From contig OZ176056.1 of assembly GCA_964247055.1 (NCBI GenBank), forward strand, positions 6,076,001-6,140,000: DNA of 64,000 nucleotides. The letters are read 5' to 3'. Source of the DNA: Paragordius varius. Its lineage: Eukaryota; Nematomorpha. The translations under genes and the position numbers were made by a program. Positions 40,501 through 49,759 of the stretch are shown piece by piece; position 1 is the first letter of the stretch; each line of letters starts with the position of its first letter. The notes under the pieces were generated by a model that was not told where the DNA came from, did not search any database, and was given only the letters and a program-made list of their open reading frames with translations.

Positions 40501-43500
40501 GTGGGCAATAATTTATAATATTATTAAGATTTTAACCTAACACTGTAAAATGCAACCCAATATAACAATTTTTTTACTTGTTATAAATTATATCGATTTA
40601 TTTGGAAATTTTGTTTAAGAATCAATTTTAATTATGAGCATCTATCTCAAATTATGGATTTCTAAATTTTTTGCACGCCGCACATAACGTCTTGAATTGA
40701 AATTCCTGGTCAAAAATCAAAATTGTATAAAATGTTATAAATTATAATTTATTACATCTGTGTAGTTTTAAAACTTTGGAAAAGAAAAATTTCCCTTAAC
40801 ATATTATTATAAGTTATTTTTGTGATAATATTCGTTCGATATTCCATCCAATTTAATTCTGCTAAAATAAGAATCAAAATATTTTTGAAAAATTAAGTTC
40901 TTACCAATTATATTTTTTGAATTTTTAGCTCTTCCGTTTTTACGAAAATAAATATATATTATGGTTAAATATACCATATAAACTTCAAATTCAACCTTAA
41001 GCAACGAATTCACCCTAAAATAAATTATGTATTTATCAGTTATAATAGCATGAAACTAATTTATTTTTAGGGTGAATTAAAATTGTTCAAGGGTGTATGA
41101 ATTGTAAATGGTATATTTAAAACTTAAATGTGTTAATATTTTTTGTTTAATTTTCATATGGTAACCCGAAAAAATTTGGACGTTGCATAAGAAAAATAAA
41201 CTTTAAAACTATGATAGATTTATAACTTAAAGAAAATGCAAAAATTCATATGAGCTTTTTAAATGCAAAAAATTCAACCAATAATACTTTGTCAGGACGT
41301 ATTTAAACCAGTTTTGTATAATTGGAAAACTAAAGTTTATAATTAGTGAAATAGTAACAATGTTATTAATCATAAAGCCATATATTTTTCCATTTGCTCC
41401 ATTGAACGGATAAATAAAATATAAGTTTTTAGTCTTTAATAACTAAGCATTTTCGACTCTAGTTAAAATAAAATCATTTTTTAGTCCATAAATATATTAT
41501 AATTAGACTTATTGAAATTTTTATTATAAAGATTTTTATATAATAGTTTTATTATATATGTTCTTTTTAAATGTAAAATTAAATATTTTAAAGAAATTTT
41601 CTATAAAAACAACTGTCGCTTAATATCGGTTAGTTAAGATTTGTAACAGGACCTCTATATTTTATCGATTCTGATAATTGGAGAGTTTTTTTATCCAAAA
41701 ATTTTAACTGGAAAAACTTTAATATTTGGTAAACTTATATATGATAAATTTATTTTATATAATTTTATTCCCTCAATATAAACCATTAATTATATGTTAT
41801 GTAGATTATATAGTTTGGATACCTTTTAATCAACCACGCAAGAATGGGATAACCCCCAAAATTTTAACTCGATTAGGCGGGAGTGTATTTTATCAATCTT
41901 ACGGGTTGGCCTTTAATGCTAAATCCAAAACTTATTTAGAACACAATTTAAGGGACACCGTAAAGCTTAGTGGTTTGTGTTTTATTTTACATACTTTTTT
42001 AATATTCTTCAATTGAAATATTTTATTATCCGTACTTTTGTTTTTTTTTTCAGCAGAATATCTGGAATGCCCTGATATGGAATATCCTAAAGATTTTGCC
42101 GCCATTTTCAATCGTGTTCAAGATGTATTGAAAGGTTTTTTTTCTACACACACATTCTATAAAGAAAAAATTTTTTATGTTTGAAAAAGTAAATATGCCC
42201 TTTTGCGTAGCATCATAAAGGCTTAAAGCTACGAATAAAAAATTACCCTCCTTATATTATTTTAATATAGGTGGTACTTAGAAAAAAAATTATCTTGTCT
42301 CAAGGGTTATGCAACATACATGATACCGCTACGAATTTATATAACTGTTGGACACATTTGCAGATATTTTTACTTAAAATAAATATATCAAAAAAAATTC
42401 AAAAATAATTTGCGATAAAAATCACTATTAAAGTTGCGGTTTAAGTATCACTGATTTTATGTATATATGTATTTATTTAAAAAGAATACAAATTTTTTTT
42501 TCCTACAATAGAACACCCAAATCTTATCAGAGCCTCACATGATATCAGTGATGGTGGGTTAATTGGCGCATTGTTGGAAATGGTTTTTGGTGCGGAACAT
42601 TGTTTAAATCAAATTGAAATCACTATTCCTTTGCAGAATGCCACGACATACGGTAAAAATAATAAAAAAAAAATTTTTTTAGAACCCCTCACTAAAAAAG
42701 ATGAATGCATATAGTGTGATCCTTTAAATAAACTGAAACTTTTCCCCTTAAAATGAGTTTTTTAAAGGAATTATTTCATTGCCTGCTTATCATTATACTT
42801 TTTTCTGATTATAAAATAAACCTCTGTTTTTAAGATTTATATTCTTTTTAAGTTTAGTTAATTTTCCCACAAATGTATGAGTTTAAAAACCAAAAAATCA
42901 AAGAAAAATGTTTATATCCCCTTAGGGCTCTTAGTTAAAACTATTTAAATATAAACTATATTGAGGCTAGCTACTGTTTTATAGGTTAAGGCATTTTAAA
43001 ACATAATAAAAAATAAAAAAACGTATAAATTTTGATTACGTCCATATAATTTTGAGAAAACTTTGATGCATATAACAATTATCAATTAGATTCAATCATA
43101 TCCTTTTTGTTTGCCGAGGAACTGGGATTACTGGTACAAATTAGAGAATCGGATTTTTCCCTTTTATCCCAATATTTTGAACCTGATTACCAAATTTTTC
43201 GGGTTGCTGAGTTACATTATTATAGTTTGACTGATATAAAAACTTGTTATGACCACAGTTTGGGAATTAAAAAAATCCTTGCACCAACCCATTGGGAAGT
43301 GTTAAAGCAACGCCTTTTAAGCCCCCAAAGTAGCAATGATACAAACTATGCCAATATTAACTTGGGTTCAAAAGTTAGTTTTTGTATTTTATCATATTTT
43401 TTTTAAGTTTTTTACTTACAATAAAAATTTAAATTTATCAACATAAAAATAAAAGGTAAAACTCTTCAATTAAATATAAAAACCCATTTTTTGTTTGGAA

Positions 43501-46500
43501 TTAAACAAATTCGTCAAAATCATATCAAGATTCTTTATTTCTCTTAACTCAAATTTAATCCTTTAAAAATTTATTCTATAATAATATTTATATGTTTTAT
43601 TCTGATAATTGTTAAATTTTTAATTTGTTTTTAATGATCTGAAAGATATCTATCACTATTCCATGTGAATTAAATGATGAAAATATTTTTGGACCTATGC
43701 CAGAGGAATTAAGACATTTCACAATTTATGAACAATTTGTTACCGAATTGTTATGTGTGTGGGAAGCTACTTCTTATCAATTGGAGCGAATCCAAATCCC
43801 AGGTTTAATTGCTGAAAAAAAATTAATATCTCTATTTTTATATCTTTTTTACCATTTTTATTTTTTTTATTAATTTTCCCCAATTTCGGCAATGAACTAA
43901 CAGGATTCATTCAAATATAGTTTTACACTCCTATGTTTAAAATCTAATAAAATATTTTTTGTTACCCATATATTTGCCAATGCACGCCCGTCAGATTTTT
44001 CGATTCATAGTGACACCCCTGATAAAATTTGAATTGTTTAAAGAGCCAAGTTTCGTTTAAATTATGGAAAGAACAATTTTTTGCCGTACAAAAATTGTGA
44101 TAATATTATTCTAATTGCCAAATCTTTCAATTATTTTCAATATAAATATTTTTTAACGGAGCCAATTGGATGGTTGACCTAAATTTTTTTTAAGGTTTCT
44201 AGTTAGAGATTTGTTGTAAGCATGTCTGCATTTAGACGAGATCAATCCGTTATCATACATTTTGAATGGTAAAAAAACTTAGCGCAGTTTTATAATATTA
44301 CCACTATATGTGTATAGTTAAAATAATTTATTTAAAATGCGTGACAATATAAATTTTAAATTTATATATTTGATTTATAGGGAGAACAGAGTTTGCCGAA
44401 AACGAATTTCAATATAATTTACGACATTTTTTGTATCGTCAAACCTTGTCGGCGCGACACTCAAATGATAATAGATACTGTTGTGGGAAAAAAACGCGAG
44501 ATCTTAGAAATAATATCGATTATCATTCCAGCGTCAATTTGAAAGCTCTAAATCAACATATCCTTAATTATCGAATATTAGGGCAGAAAACACCACCTAT
44601 TAATCTTAATTTGACAGGTTTAAAGATTAGTTTTTGTTTCTCAAAACCCAAATACTTATATGATAAACAGATCATTCTTACCATATATATCTTTTCCAAT
44701 CAAATAAGCAATCATCAGAAAATGCATTTTGAATCAAACGAAATTATTTTAGTCAATCGAAACATTTTCCCATTCAAATTTAAACATTTACATGTCAAAA
44801 CAAAATGTAATATAAAAATTACTTGTAATTATTATTCGGGATACCTTAATCTTATCAAATCATATTATTTTTAAGTGAATCCATTTACACCCGTAATTAA
44901 ATCTCAAACATTTCATATTCAATAACATGTCCAATTTTTCGTAAAACTAAACTTTCAATATACTCTAAAAATATTTTCGGTTATGATTAATATTTATATC
45001 TCGGCCTAGTTTTTATTTTTTCTATAATATCAAAAAATTGGATATTAAATTCAGAATGCTTTTTTATTATAGATAAAATGTTTTATAAAGAAAATGACTT
45101 AAAAATATAATTATCATTGCATCGGATGGACATAAAAAGATTGATTGGGAAAATTGACCGAAAAATTAAATACTTTTCGCATTCAATATATAAGTTAAAA
45201 AAATATCTTTTGGGAAAAATTTGTAAATTTTTTTATATTTCAAAAAAAGATATGTTATTACAATACACCTGTAAATTCAATCCGTAAAAATTATTCTATA
45301 TGGTAATATATTTATTTTTTTACAGCAATCGATTTTTTATTTGATTTCTAGTTATTCGCGTGGCCCTTATACGTGAAGAAGGAACCAATGGGGATAAAGA
45401 GTTGGCATCAGCCCTTTATTTGGCAGGTTTTGAGGTTTGGGATTTCACAATGACAGATCTTTTAACGGGGTTTGTTTTACCTTAAATTACGGTAGTATTA
45501 AAAATGTAAAATTATAAAGGAAATAAAACAATAGATTTTTTTCTAACTTTTTAAAATTATACTAAATAATACATATTTTAAGTGAGTCTGTTAATTTACA
45601 TCTCTATCCTTGGTTTGAATATTGCAAACAATAGATTAAATACTAAGGTTTAAAAATATATATTGTTTTTTTGATTAAATTTTCTAATTTTTAGTTTAAA
45701 GTACTGTTTTTCGTCATTTATTAATGTATTTACTAATTCAAATTCATATATCTTGGATCTGTTTTATACCGATTTAATTGATAATTTCAGTTATTTACCA
45801 TTTAACATTGGAGATTGTTACCAAATAAAACAAAATGCAACTCATTATAACTTGCGTTTATTAAATATTTTTTGTTGATTTAACATTAATAAAGTAAATA
45901 TTTATATTTTTGATTTGATATTTTTACCCGTAATCGAAAAAATGGTCATGTATGCATTTTTTTATAATAAAAAACTTTTTACCTTTTTATTTATTAAATC
46001 CAAAACAGAAATTTTAAACTAAATCCCAATGATTTTCGTGGACTTGTCTTTCCTGGTGGTTTTAGTTATGGTGATGTGTTAGGATCTGCCAAAGGTAATC
46101 GCATATTATCAATGAGACACGCACACTTTTTTATGCATAAACCACATTTTTTTATCCTTGATTTTCATAATTTAATGTAAAAAAGTATTTTGGTACCTTT
46201 AAGTAAAAATTTAAATTATATGGATCAAACTAAAATATATAACGACAAATATTTTTTTAAAGATAACCATACTCTTTAAATTTTTATTTCTTTAAACGCA
46301 AAGTATAAAATAGAGATGTTCGGTAACTTAATCAATTATATATTTTATGATTGTATTTAAATAATTTATATGGAAATTAAGGTTAAAAAAATATGGTTAT
46401 CTCTTGAAAAAAAATTGTCTTTACATTTGTACGTTTTGTCCGAATATATAATTTTTACTGTTAAAACAAATTACTTGCTTAGGTATAAATAAATAATTTA

Positions 46501-48367
46501 AATTAATTAACAAAGGTTGGTCAGCTACCATTCAACACAACCCTGAGATAAGAAAACAATTTTGGACATTTTTCCGGACACCATCAACATTTAGTCTTGG
46601 GATTTGCAATGGGTGTCAATTGTTGGCTCGTTTAGGATGGCTTAATAGCAACGATAATGAATGCAATGATCTATTATCTCCCAAATTAGAATATGGTTAT
46701 CATTTATAAACATAGAGCTATTAAATATTTATATTTAGTTAATCACGTTTATAAAAAGCAAAAAGTGCTCTTTAATAAATTACATCTTTAAATATCTTGT
46801 TTCGAATTATAAGTTATTTAGGTGAATTTAAAGTGAAAGATGCGACAAATAATAAATCTTGCATAAACAACCAACTTCTTATATCAACGATTTTGTCAAA
46901 TCTATAAAGACCCGCTGCTGTACAATATAAAATTATGAATTTTATTAAAAACTATGATCGTTTTTAGTGAATTATTTATTCGGTAATAGGTGCTAATAAA
47001 CAGATGCCTATGGATTTTATAAATTTGGTTCTTTAAATCATTTTTCTCGCAAAAAATGGTTCTGACTGCATTTTTTATATTTTGTTATTTTTAAAGTTGA
47101 TATAGCAAAAATATATAAAAAAACTACAGATTCTCAAAATCCTAAAATGGAATATATTATATAAATTGCATTTTATTATAAAAAGTGATAATAAATTTTG
47201 TATTTTTAGTTCCCCTTTTCATATTTTAAACACTTTTTAAAATGCTATATTTCAGATTTCAATAATTGTAAAATTTGACACATGAATTAATTGATATAAG
47301 ATATATTAATCTTATTGCCCAAAATTTTTGATTTATGGTAGTATCTTTTTCAATGTATTAATTAAAAATAAAAAAATAATAATAATGATGTATCGAAAAT
47401 TTTGGATATAGTTCAATTCAATAAATTTTACGAGAATTCAAATTATTAACAAATAATAATGATAAATTTATTTTTAATAAATTTTGGTTTTTTGTATACG
47501 GGAATTTAAATAGGTCTTGAAAATTAACAATAATATTCATATATAGCTTGTCATGTATTTTCGCCCCATGAAAAGCCTAAAATTGATTTTTTTTTAAAAA
47601 AAACATTTTAATTATTAAATTTATTTCCACTCTTTGAAATACAAAGATGATTTATTAAATTTTATGAGGTAACTAATTGATAAATGGGATTTAGATTACA
47701 AAAATTAATTATTTATATTTAATATAATTAATTTTTAGACTTTGTTATAAGGGTTATTGCTTTTAATTTTATGGAAAAAAATATTCTTTTAATTTAGATG
47801 TCACACTTGAACACAATGATTCTGGGCGATTTGAAAGTCGATGGGTTACACTTTCCATACCACCAAAAAAACAGGAAAACTCAAATGAATCCAATATATT
47901 TACCCGAGGGATGGAAGGATCTGTTTTGGGATGCTGGGTCGCACACGGCGAAGGTATAAATCAAAAAGAAATTCTATACTATTTACAATTTATATTCATG
48001 CTTAAATAATTCAAATTCACCCTTGAGCAAATTCAAAATAAATTATGTGTTTTCGGGCTGATATGACTCATCATTAATTTGAAATATATCTTAATGGCAT
48101 AGTTTATATTTTTCCAGTATTATTTTAATCTTAAACGAAATTTTATTTTTTAAAAATATAAAAAAATATAAGTAATTTTTAATCTTAAAAAATGATTTAT
48201 TTTAGGGTGAATTTGAATTGTTTAAGGGTGAATTTGAACTGTAAATGGTATATTTTTATATTTGCCACATTTAATAATTTAGAGATTAGGATCAATCGTT
48301 AATCATTTTTTATTGTAATATCTTTGTTTGAATTATCCAGTAAAAGATAATTAAATTTATGTTGATT

Positions 48368-48417
<50 letters not shown>

Positions 48418-48562
48418 TGTATATATAAAGTAAGATAATGGTATAAAACTTTATTTTATCATCAAAAATATTTAAATTTTATAAATTGCATTATCTATGG
48501 GTGAATTGTGATCAAAATATAAAGGTTTTCAATTTATGTTAATAATTTATTAAAATCAACTT

Positions 48563-48593
<31 letters not shown>

Positions 48594-49659
48594 TGTGATA
48601 TTATGATTATACCATAAAAACTCCATTTATAAGCAATTTGGTCATTATTTATAACGGTCATTAACTTTTATAAGTTTTATAATTGTACTGATTATAATAT
48701 TACAAATTCCATAAAAACGAAAGATTATCATATAGTTTTTAGGTCCAAATTTGTTTAGTATTTGATTTAACATGTAATAGGGAAATTTGAAATTAAACTA
48801 CGAAATCATCAAAACTCACAAGAAATTCCAAATTTAATGAGGGAACTCGTAAATCTACGAAGTCCTATCCGTTACGTAGATTTTAGGCATCAAGAAACCG
48901 TTGCTTATCCAGCAAATCCAAATGGTATGACTCCCCCCCCCCTATTAACATTTGTTTTGTTTTATGATTTTGGTTCGTTATTCAAAGGCAGCGTTTTAAA
49001 AATGTTATATACAGTAAACTCCTTCTATAATGAGGTTTATTATATTAAACAGTCCCTATAAACTAATTTTCATATTAAACTTATCCGATTATTAAATAAA
49101 GCTCTATATTTAAATTTTGATCGCTTAAAGTTGAAATCAAAAGATTAAACGAACAAACTAAAAAATGACTAACCTTTTTTATAATTTTTAAAATAAATTA
49201 AATATTTATAATCTTTAAAAAAAATATAGTCACCCTTTACTTTTTACCTTTCATCTTTTCATATATTTTACTCTTTTATGGAAATGTTTTCCTGTATCTG
49301 TATTGTTATTATTAGTAAAAAAAGGGTCATGAAACGGATAACACATCTATTATATTTTTTGCAATTGTTATCTATGTTAAGTTAAAATTTATCAAGTTTA
49401 AAAAGTTTCTATCAAGGTTAAAAAAATTTCACGTAACTTTTTATTTTTAGGTTCATTATATGGTGTTGCCGCTATGTGTTCACCGTGTGGACGTCACATG
49501 GGTATTATGCCGCATCCTGAACGAAGCGTTATGTTTTGGCAATGGCCTTACTTACCCTCCAAGTTTGAGGCTTGGACAAAAGCAAATGCCATTTATATGT
49601 CTCCTTGGATGAAATTATTTACCAATGCTTATGATTGGTGTCGAAATATCAATGAATGA
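20516..49659 (+). CDS. PFAS: Phosphoribosylformylglycinamidine synthase (FGARAT), complete, 33 exons
   Basis: Cytosolic enzyme of de novo purine synthesis: FGAR + glutamine + ATP to FGAM + glutamate. Exons: 20516-20652, 20676-20753, 20777-20901, 20927-21034, 21095-21178, 23671-23779, 24102-24242, 24965-25131, 25818-25946, 30665-31015, 31350-31442, 32041-32107, 32871-33115, 33933-34094, 34476-34675, 35105-35401, 35770-35896, 37374-37472, 38271-38371, 39447-39618, 40255-40380, 41805-41972, 42054-42134, 42512-42652, 43090-43373, 43646-43802, 44381-44617, 45352-45469, 46009-46094, 46516-46695, 47798-47953, 48781-48924, 49451-49659. Every join is GT-AG and in frame; the total is 5079 nt = 1692 aa, longer than the roughly 1340 aa of vertebrate and fly enzymes because of several insertions. 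The start at 20516 (MFLKFYTQ) was chosen by alignment with known N-termini; an in-frame ATG at 20480 is possible. The exon 11 donor is the least certain (31442 or 31428, both in frame). It looks functional. Confidence 0.95.
20653..20675 (+). other. 23-nt intron, PFAS intron 1
   Basis: GT...AG, ending TTTTAG. It splits an ACG codon; removal joins SDDQITT to MKQLINY, which aligns with the family. Confidence 0.88.
20754..20776 (+). other. 23-nt intron, PFAS intron 2
   Basis: GTATGT...TTTCAG with good donor and acceptor. Removal restores [15 protein letters not shown]. Confidence 0.93.
20902..20926 (+). other. 25-nt intron, PFAS intron 3
   Basis: GTTTGT...TGTAG. Removal joins FQDGFK to [11 protein letters not shown] and sets up the frame of DRMTQQ. 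Confidence 0.9.
21680..23010 (+). mobile_element. LINE (non-LTR retrotransposon) remnant, RTE-like
   Basis: Plus-strand translation shows a reverse transcriptase in pieces: [18 protein letters not shown] with [17 protein letters not shown] (21990-22145), [16 protein letters not shown] (about 22380-22425), the catalytic YADDIVL (about 22467-22487), then [12 protein letters not shown] and [25 protein letters not shown] (22555-22680), and a C-terminal tail with [14 protein letters not shown] ending near 23005. Stops and frame changes interrupt it (for example a stop after DALAKM at about 21990 and after MITGETV at 22539), so it is dead. Two other fragments of the same family lie at about 26755-27000 (minus) and 58845-59030 (plus). 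The family name is from general resemblance; I cannot separate RTE from related clades. Confidence 0.8.
23380..23656. mobile_element. TACCATTTAC MITE in PFAS intron 5
   Basis: 277 nt, starting TACCAACAG and ending GTAAATGGTA, with TTCAAATTCACCCT subrepeats at the left and their complements at the right. Its end lies 14 nt before the acceptor of exon 6. Confidence 0.85.
23671..31442 (+). CDS. PFAS: PFAS exons 6-11: linker and first synthetase half
   Basis: Exon 6 gives [14 protein letters not shown] and joins exon 7 as [11 protein letters not shown]; most animals have SEHSRHWFF, so one Ser is Cys here. Exon 8 carries [11 protein letters not shown], exon 9 GATTGTGG-like [19 protein letters not shown], exon 10 [16 protein letters not shown] and [10 protein letters not shown], and exon 11 [16 protein letters not shown]. 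These are ATP/FGAR-binding segments of the first PurL-like half. At the exon 9/10 junction the usual Gly of IPGYNLPW is read as Asp (PDYNLPW). Exon 10 carries a family-atypical insertion of about 40 residues before KPIMF. Confidence 0.93.
23780..24101 (+). other. PFAS intron 6
   Basis: 322 nt, AT-rich, with a (TA)n run at about 23936-23960. No other feature. Confidence 0.85.
24243..24964 (+). other. PFAS intron 7
   Basis: 722 nt of AT-rich sequence with no recognised element. Confidence 0.85.
25132..25817 (+). other. PFAS intron 8
   Basis: 686 nt of AT-rich sequence with no recognised element. Confidence 0.85.
26755..27000 (-). mobile_element. LINE 3' fragment, minus strand
   Basis: The minus-strand translation [20 protein letters not shown] and [12 protein letters not shown] matches the C-terminal tail of the LINE at 21680-23010 ([15 protein letters not shown]). 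Truncated at its 5' side as LINE copies usually are. Confidence 0.7.
27133..28690. mobile_element. Dispersed repeat, long copy of an inverted pair
   Basis: The first about 330 nt (from ACAGTGCGCAC near 27137) and the last about 250 nt (about 28440-28690) both reappear in inverted orientation at 29630-30247, where the middle about 1 kb is missing. It begins like a DNA-transposon terminus. No coding sequence recognised. It may be a nonautonomous DNA element; the family is unknown. Confidence 0.6.
29630..30247. mobile_element. Dispersed repeat, internally deleted copy, inverted
   Basis: Reverse complement of the two end blocks of 27133-28690 joined near 29880, ending in TTTGCGCACAGTG at about 30230-30242. 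The open frame at 30073-30261 is inside the repeat and is not a gene. Confidence 0.6.
31016..31349 (+). other. PFAS intron 10
   Basis: 334 nt of AT-rich sequence, nothing else seen. Confidence 0.85.
31443..32040 (+). other. PFAS intron 11
   Basis: 598 nt carrying a small hAT-like element at 31713-31890. The donor could instead be at 31429. Confidence 0.7.
31713..31890. mobile_element. hAT-like MITE, copy A
   Basis: 178 nt. Ends CAATGTGGTATTCACC and TTTCAGACCACTG; the interior resembles 50828-51040 and 42268-42453, including the GTCAAGG / GTCTCAAGGGCCATG segment. Confidence 0.55.
32041..38371 (+). CDS. PFAS: PFAS exons 12-19: central synthetase region
   Basis: Exon 13 gives [13 protein letters not shown] and [10 protein letters not shown], exon 14 NVLKE and [14 protein letters not shown], exon 15 [14 protein letters not shown], exon 16 [18 protein letters not shown], exon 17 [23 protein letters not shown], exon 18 PRMAL and exon 19 GEALTNMVG followed by NWMWPAK. 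The insertion between KACAL and SIHDQG in exon 13 is about 45 residues longer than in the human enzyme. Exon 12 (22 codons, rich in E, K, Q, N) has no counterpart I recognise and is supported mainly by phase and splice sites. Confidence 0.9.
32108..32870 (+). other. PFAS intron 12
   Basis: 763 nt. Its 3' part is the MITE at 32551-32833, which ends 37 nt before the acceptor. Confidence 0.85.
32551..32833. mobile_element. TACCATTTAC MITE in PFAS intron 12
   Basis: 283 nt, TACCATTTACAG to AAATGGTA, flanked by TA. Left end with several subrepeats, right end shortened to one. Confidence 0.88.
33116..33932 (+). other. PFAS intron 13
   Basis: 817 nt. A MITE fills 33627-33908 and ends 24 nt before the acceptor. 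The rest is AT-rich with no recognised element. Confidence 0.85.
33627..33908. mobile_element. TACCATTTAC MITE in PFAS intron 13
   Basis: 282 nt, TACCATTTACAA to TGTAAACGGTA, with two or three subrepeats at each end. Confidence 0.88.
34095..35104 (+). other. PFAS introns 14 and 15 around exon 15
   Basis: Introns 34095-34475 (381 nt) and 34676-35104 (429 nt), AT-rich, no recognised elements. Confidence 0.8.
35897..37373 (+). other. PFAS intron 17 (1.5 kb)
   Basis: Holds the palindromic element at 36524-36815; otherwise AT-rich filler. The preceding intron 16 (35402-35769, 368 nt) holds nothing recognisable. Confidence 0.8.
36524..36815. mobile_element. Palindromic MITE, AGTAAAAATC ends, copy 1
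   Basis: About 290 nt with inverted repeats of about 75 nt: the left has GGACAAAACGTTAAAATATA and AAGACAAATATTTTTTT; the right has the complement ending TTTTTATTG. Same family as 46200-46460. Confidence 0.7.
37473..39446 (+). other. PFAS introns 18 and 19
   Basis: Intron 18 (37473-38270) begins with a (TA)n run at about 37480-37507. Intron 19 (38372-39446) contains a diverged single end of the TACCATTTAC family at about 38516-38590 (three TTCAA-TTGGTCCTT subrepeats) without a matching right end. Confidence 0.75.
39447..44617 (+). CDS. PFAS: PFAS exons 20-27: second synthetase half
   Basis: Exon 20 ends the nucleotide-binding region with [13 protein letters not shown], exon 21 gives [17 protein letters not shown], exon 22 [12 protein letters not shown], exon 24 [18 protein letters not shown], exon 25 [11 protein letters not shown], exon 26 [17 protein letters not shown] and exon 27 [14 protein letters not shown]. 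The DGGKDSLSM and HD-SDGGL segments are the hallmark second-half motifs. Exon 27 stops at 44617; the open frame that continues to 44874 is intron read-through. Confidence 0.92.
39619..40254 (+). other. PFAS intron 20
   Basis: 636 nt of AT-rich sequence; nothing recognised. Confidence 0.8.
40451..40708. mobile_element. hAT-like nonautonomous element
   Basis: 258 nt. Begins CAGGGATATCCAAA and ends TTGAATTGAAATTCCTG, with GGGCCTGCCG near the left and CACGCCGCACATAA near the right. The CAGGGGTGTCCAA ... GCGGGCCGC layout is typical of hAT-type MITEs in animals. Confidence 0.6.
40972..41113. mobile_element. Short TACCATTTAC MITE
   Basis: 142 nt copy with most of the interior missing: TACCATATAAACTTCAAATTC at the left and TTGTAAATGGTA at the right. 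Confidence 0.8.
42135..42511 (+). other. PFAS intron 23 with hAT-like element
   Basis: 377 nt; 42268-42453 is a hAT-like MITE. Confidence 0.75.
42268..42453. mobile_element. hAT-like MITE, copy B
   Basis: 186 nt. Ends TAGGTGGTACTTAGAA and GTTTAAGTATCACTG; interior shares TTATCTTGTCTCAAGGG with copy C at 50828-51040. Confidence 0.65.
42653..43089 (+). other. PFAS intron 24
   Basis: 437 nt of AT-rich sequence; nothing recognised. Intron 25 (43374-43645) is likewise plain. Confidence 0.8.
43803..44380 (+). other. PFAS intron 26 with a hAT-like end
   Basis: 578 nt. The segment 43901-44021 starts CAGGATTCATTCAAA and ends AGTGACACCCCTG, with GCACGCCCGTC inside, and looks like a small hAT-type element. 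Confidence 0.6.
44618..45351 (+). other. PFAS intron 27
   Basis: 734 nt of AT-rich sequence. The open frame that runs into its first 260 nt is read-through from exon 27. Confidence 0.8.
45352..49659 (+). CDS. PFAS: PFAS exons 28-33: class I glutamine amidotransferase domain
   Basis: Residues about 1396-1692. Exon 28 begins [17 protein letters not shown], exon 29 carries [16 protein letters not shown], and exon 30 has the nucleophile in [12 protein letters not shown] (Cys about residue 1494). Exon 31 holds [11 protein letters not shown] and CWVAHGEG, exon 32 ends YPANPNG, and exon 33 has [11 protein letters not shown] with the catalytic His and Glu near residues 1645 and 1647. The triad is complete, so glutaminase activity is expected. 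The stop codon is at 49657-49659. Confidence 0.95.
45470..46515 (+). other. PFAS introns 28 and 29
   Basis: Intron 28 (45470-46008) is plain. Intron 29 (46095-46515) contains the palindromic MITE at 46200-46460. Confidence 0.8.
46200..46460. mobile_element. Palindromic MITE, AGTAAAAATT ends, copy 2
   Basis: About 260 nt, AAGTAAAAATTTAAATTATA at the left and AATTTTTACTG at the right. Shares internal blocks with 36524-36815 (AACCATACT, TAGAGATGT, AAATTAAGGTT). Confidence 0.7.
46696..47797 (+). other. PFAS intron 30 (1.1 kb)
   Basis: AT-rich, nothing recognised. Confidence 0.8.
47954..48780 (+). other. PFAS intron 31
   Basis: 827 nt. A TACCATTTAC MITE begins 24 nt after the donor (47977-48250); (TA)n followed by (GA)n occurs at about 48373-48417, and another (TA)n at about 48570-48593. 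Confidence 0.85.
47977..48250. mobile_element. TACCATTTAC MITE in PFAS intron 31
   Basis: 274 nt, TACTATTTACAA to TGTAAATGGTA, subrepeats at both ends. Confidence 0.85.
48925..49450 (+). other. PFAS intron 32
   Basis: 526 nt of AT-rich sequence, beginning with a short C run just inside the donor (about 48934-48942). No element recognised. Confidence 0.8.
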
Positions 49660-49721
49660 ATCACGATAACGGTGCTGATTATTAAAATTTGCCTAAAGTT
49701 TGCTCAATCTGTATATATATT

Positions 49722-49727
49722 AATAAA
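49722..49727 (+). promoter_or_regulatory. Poly(A) signal AATAAA of PFAS
   Basis: 63 nt after the stop codon and followed by a T/GT-rich stretch (TTTATTGTGTTG), a plausible cleavage context. Confidence 0.55.
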
Positions 49728-49759
49728 TTAATGTTTATTGTGTTGTTTTATGGTATATA

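Larger units (their letters stand above)
40381..41804 (+). other. PFAS intron 21
   Basis: 1424 nt. Contains a hAT-like element (40451-40708) and a short TACCATTTAC MITE (40972-41113). Confidence 0.8.

Noticed and set aside
44618-44874. Extension of PFAS exon 27 to the next stop
   Set aside because: A donor at 44618 joins in phase to exon 28, and the extension has no homology.
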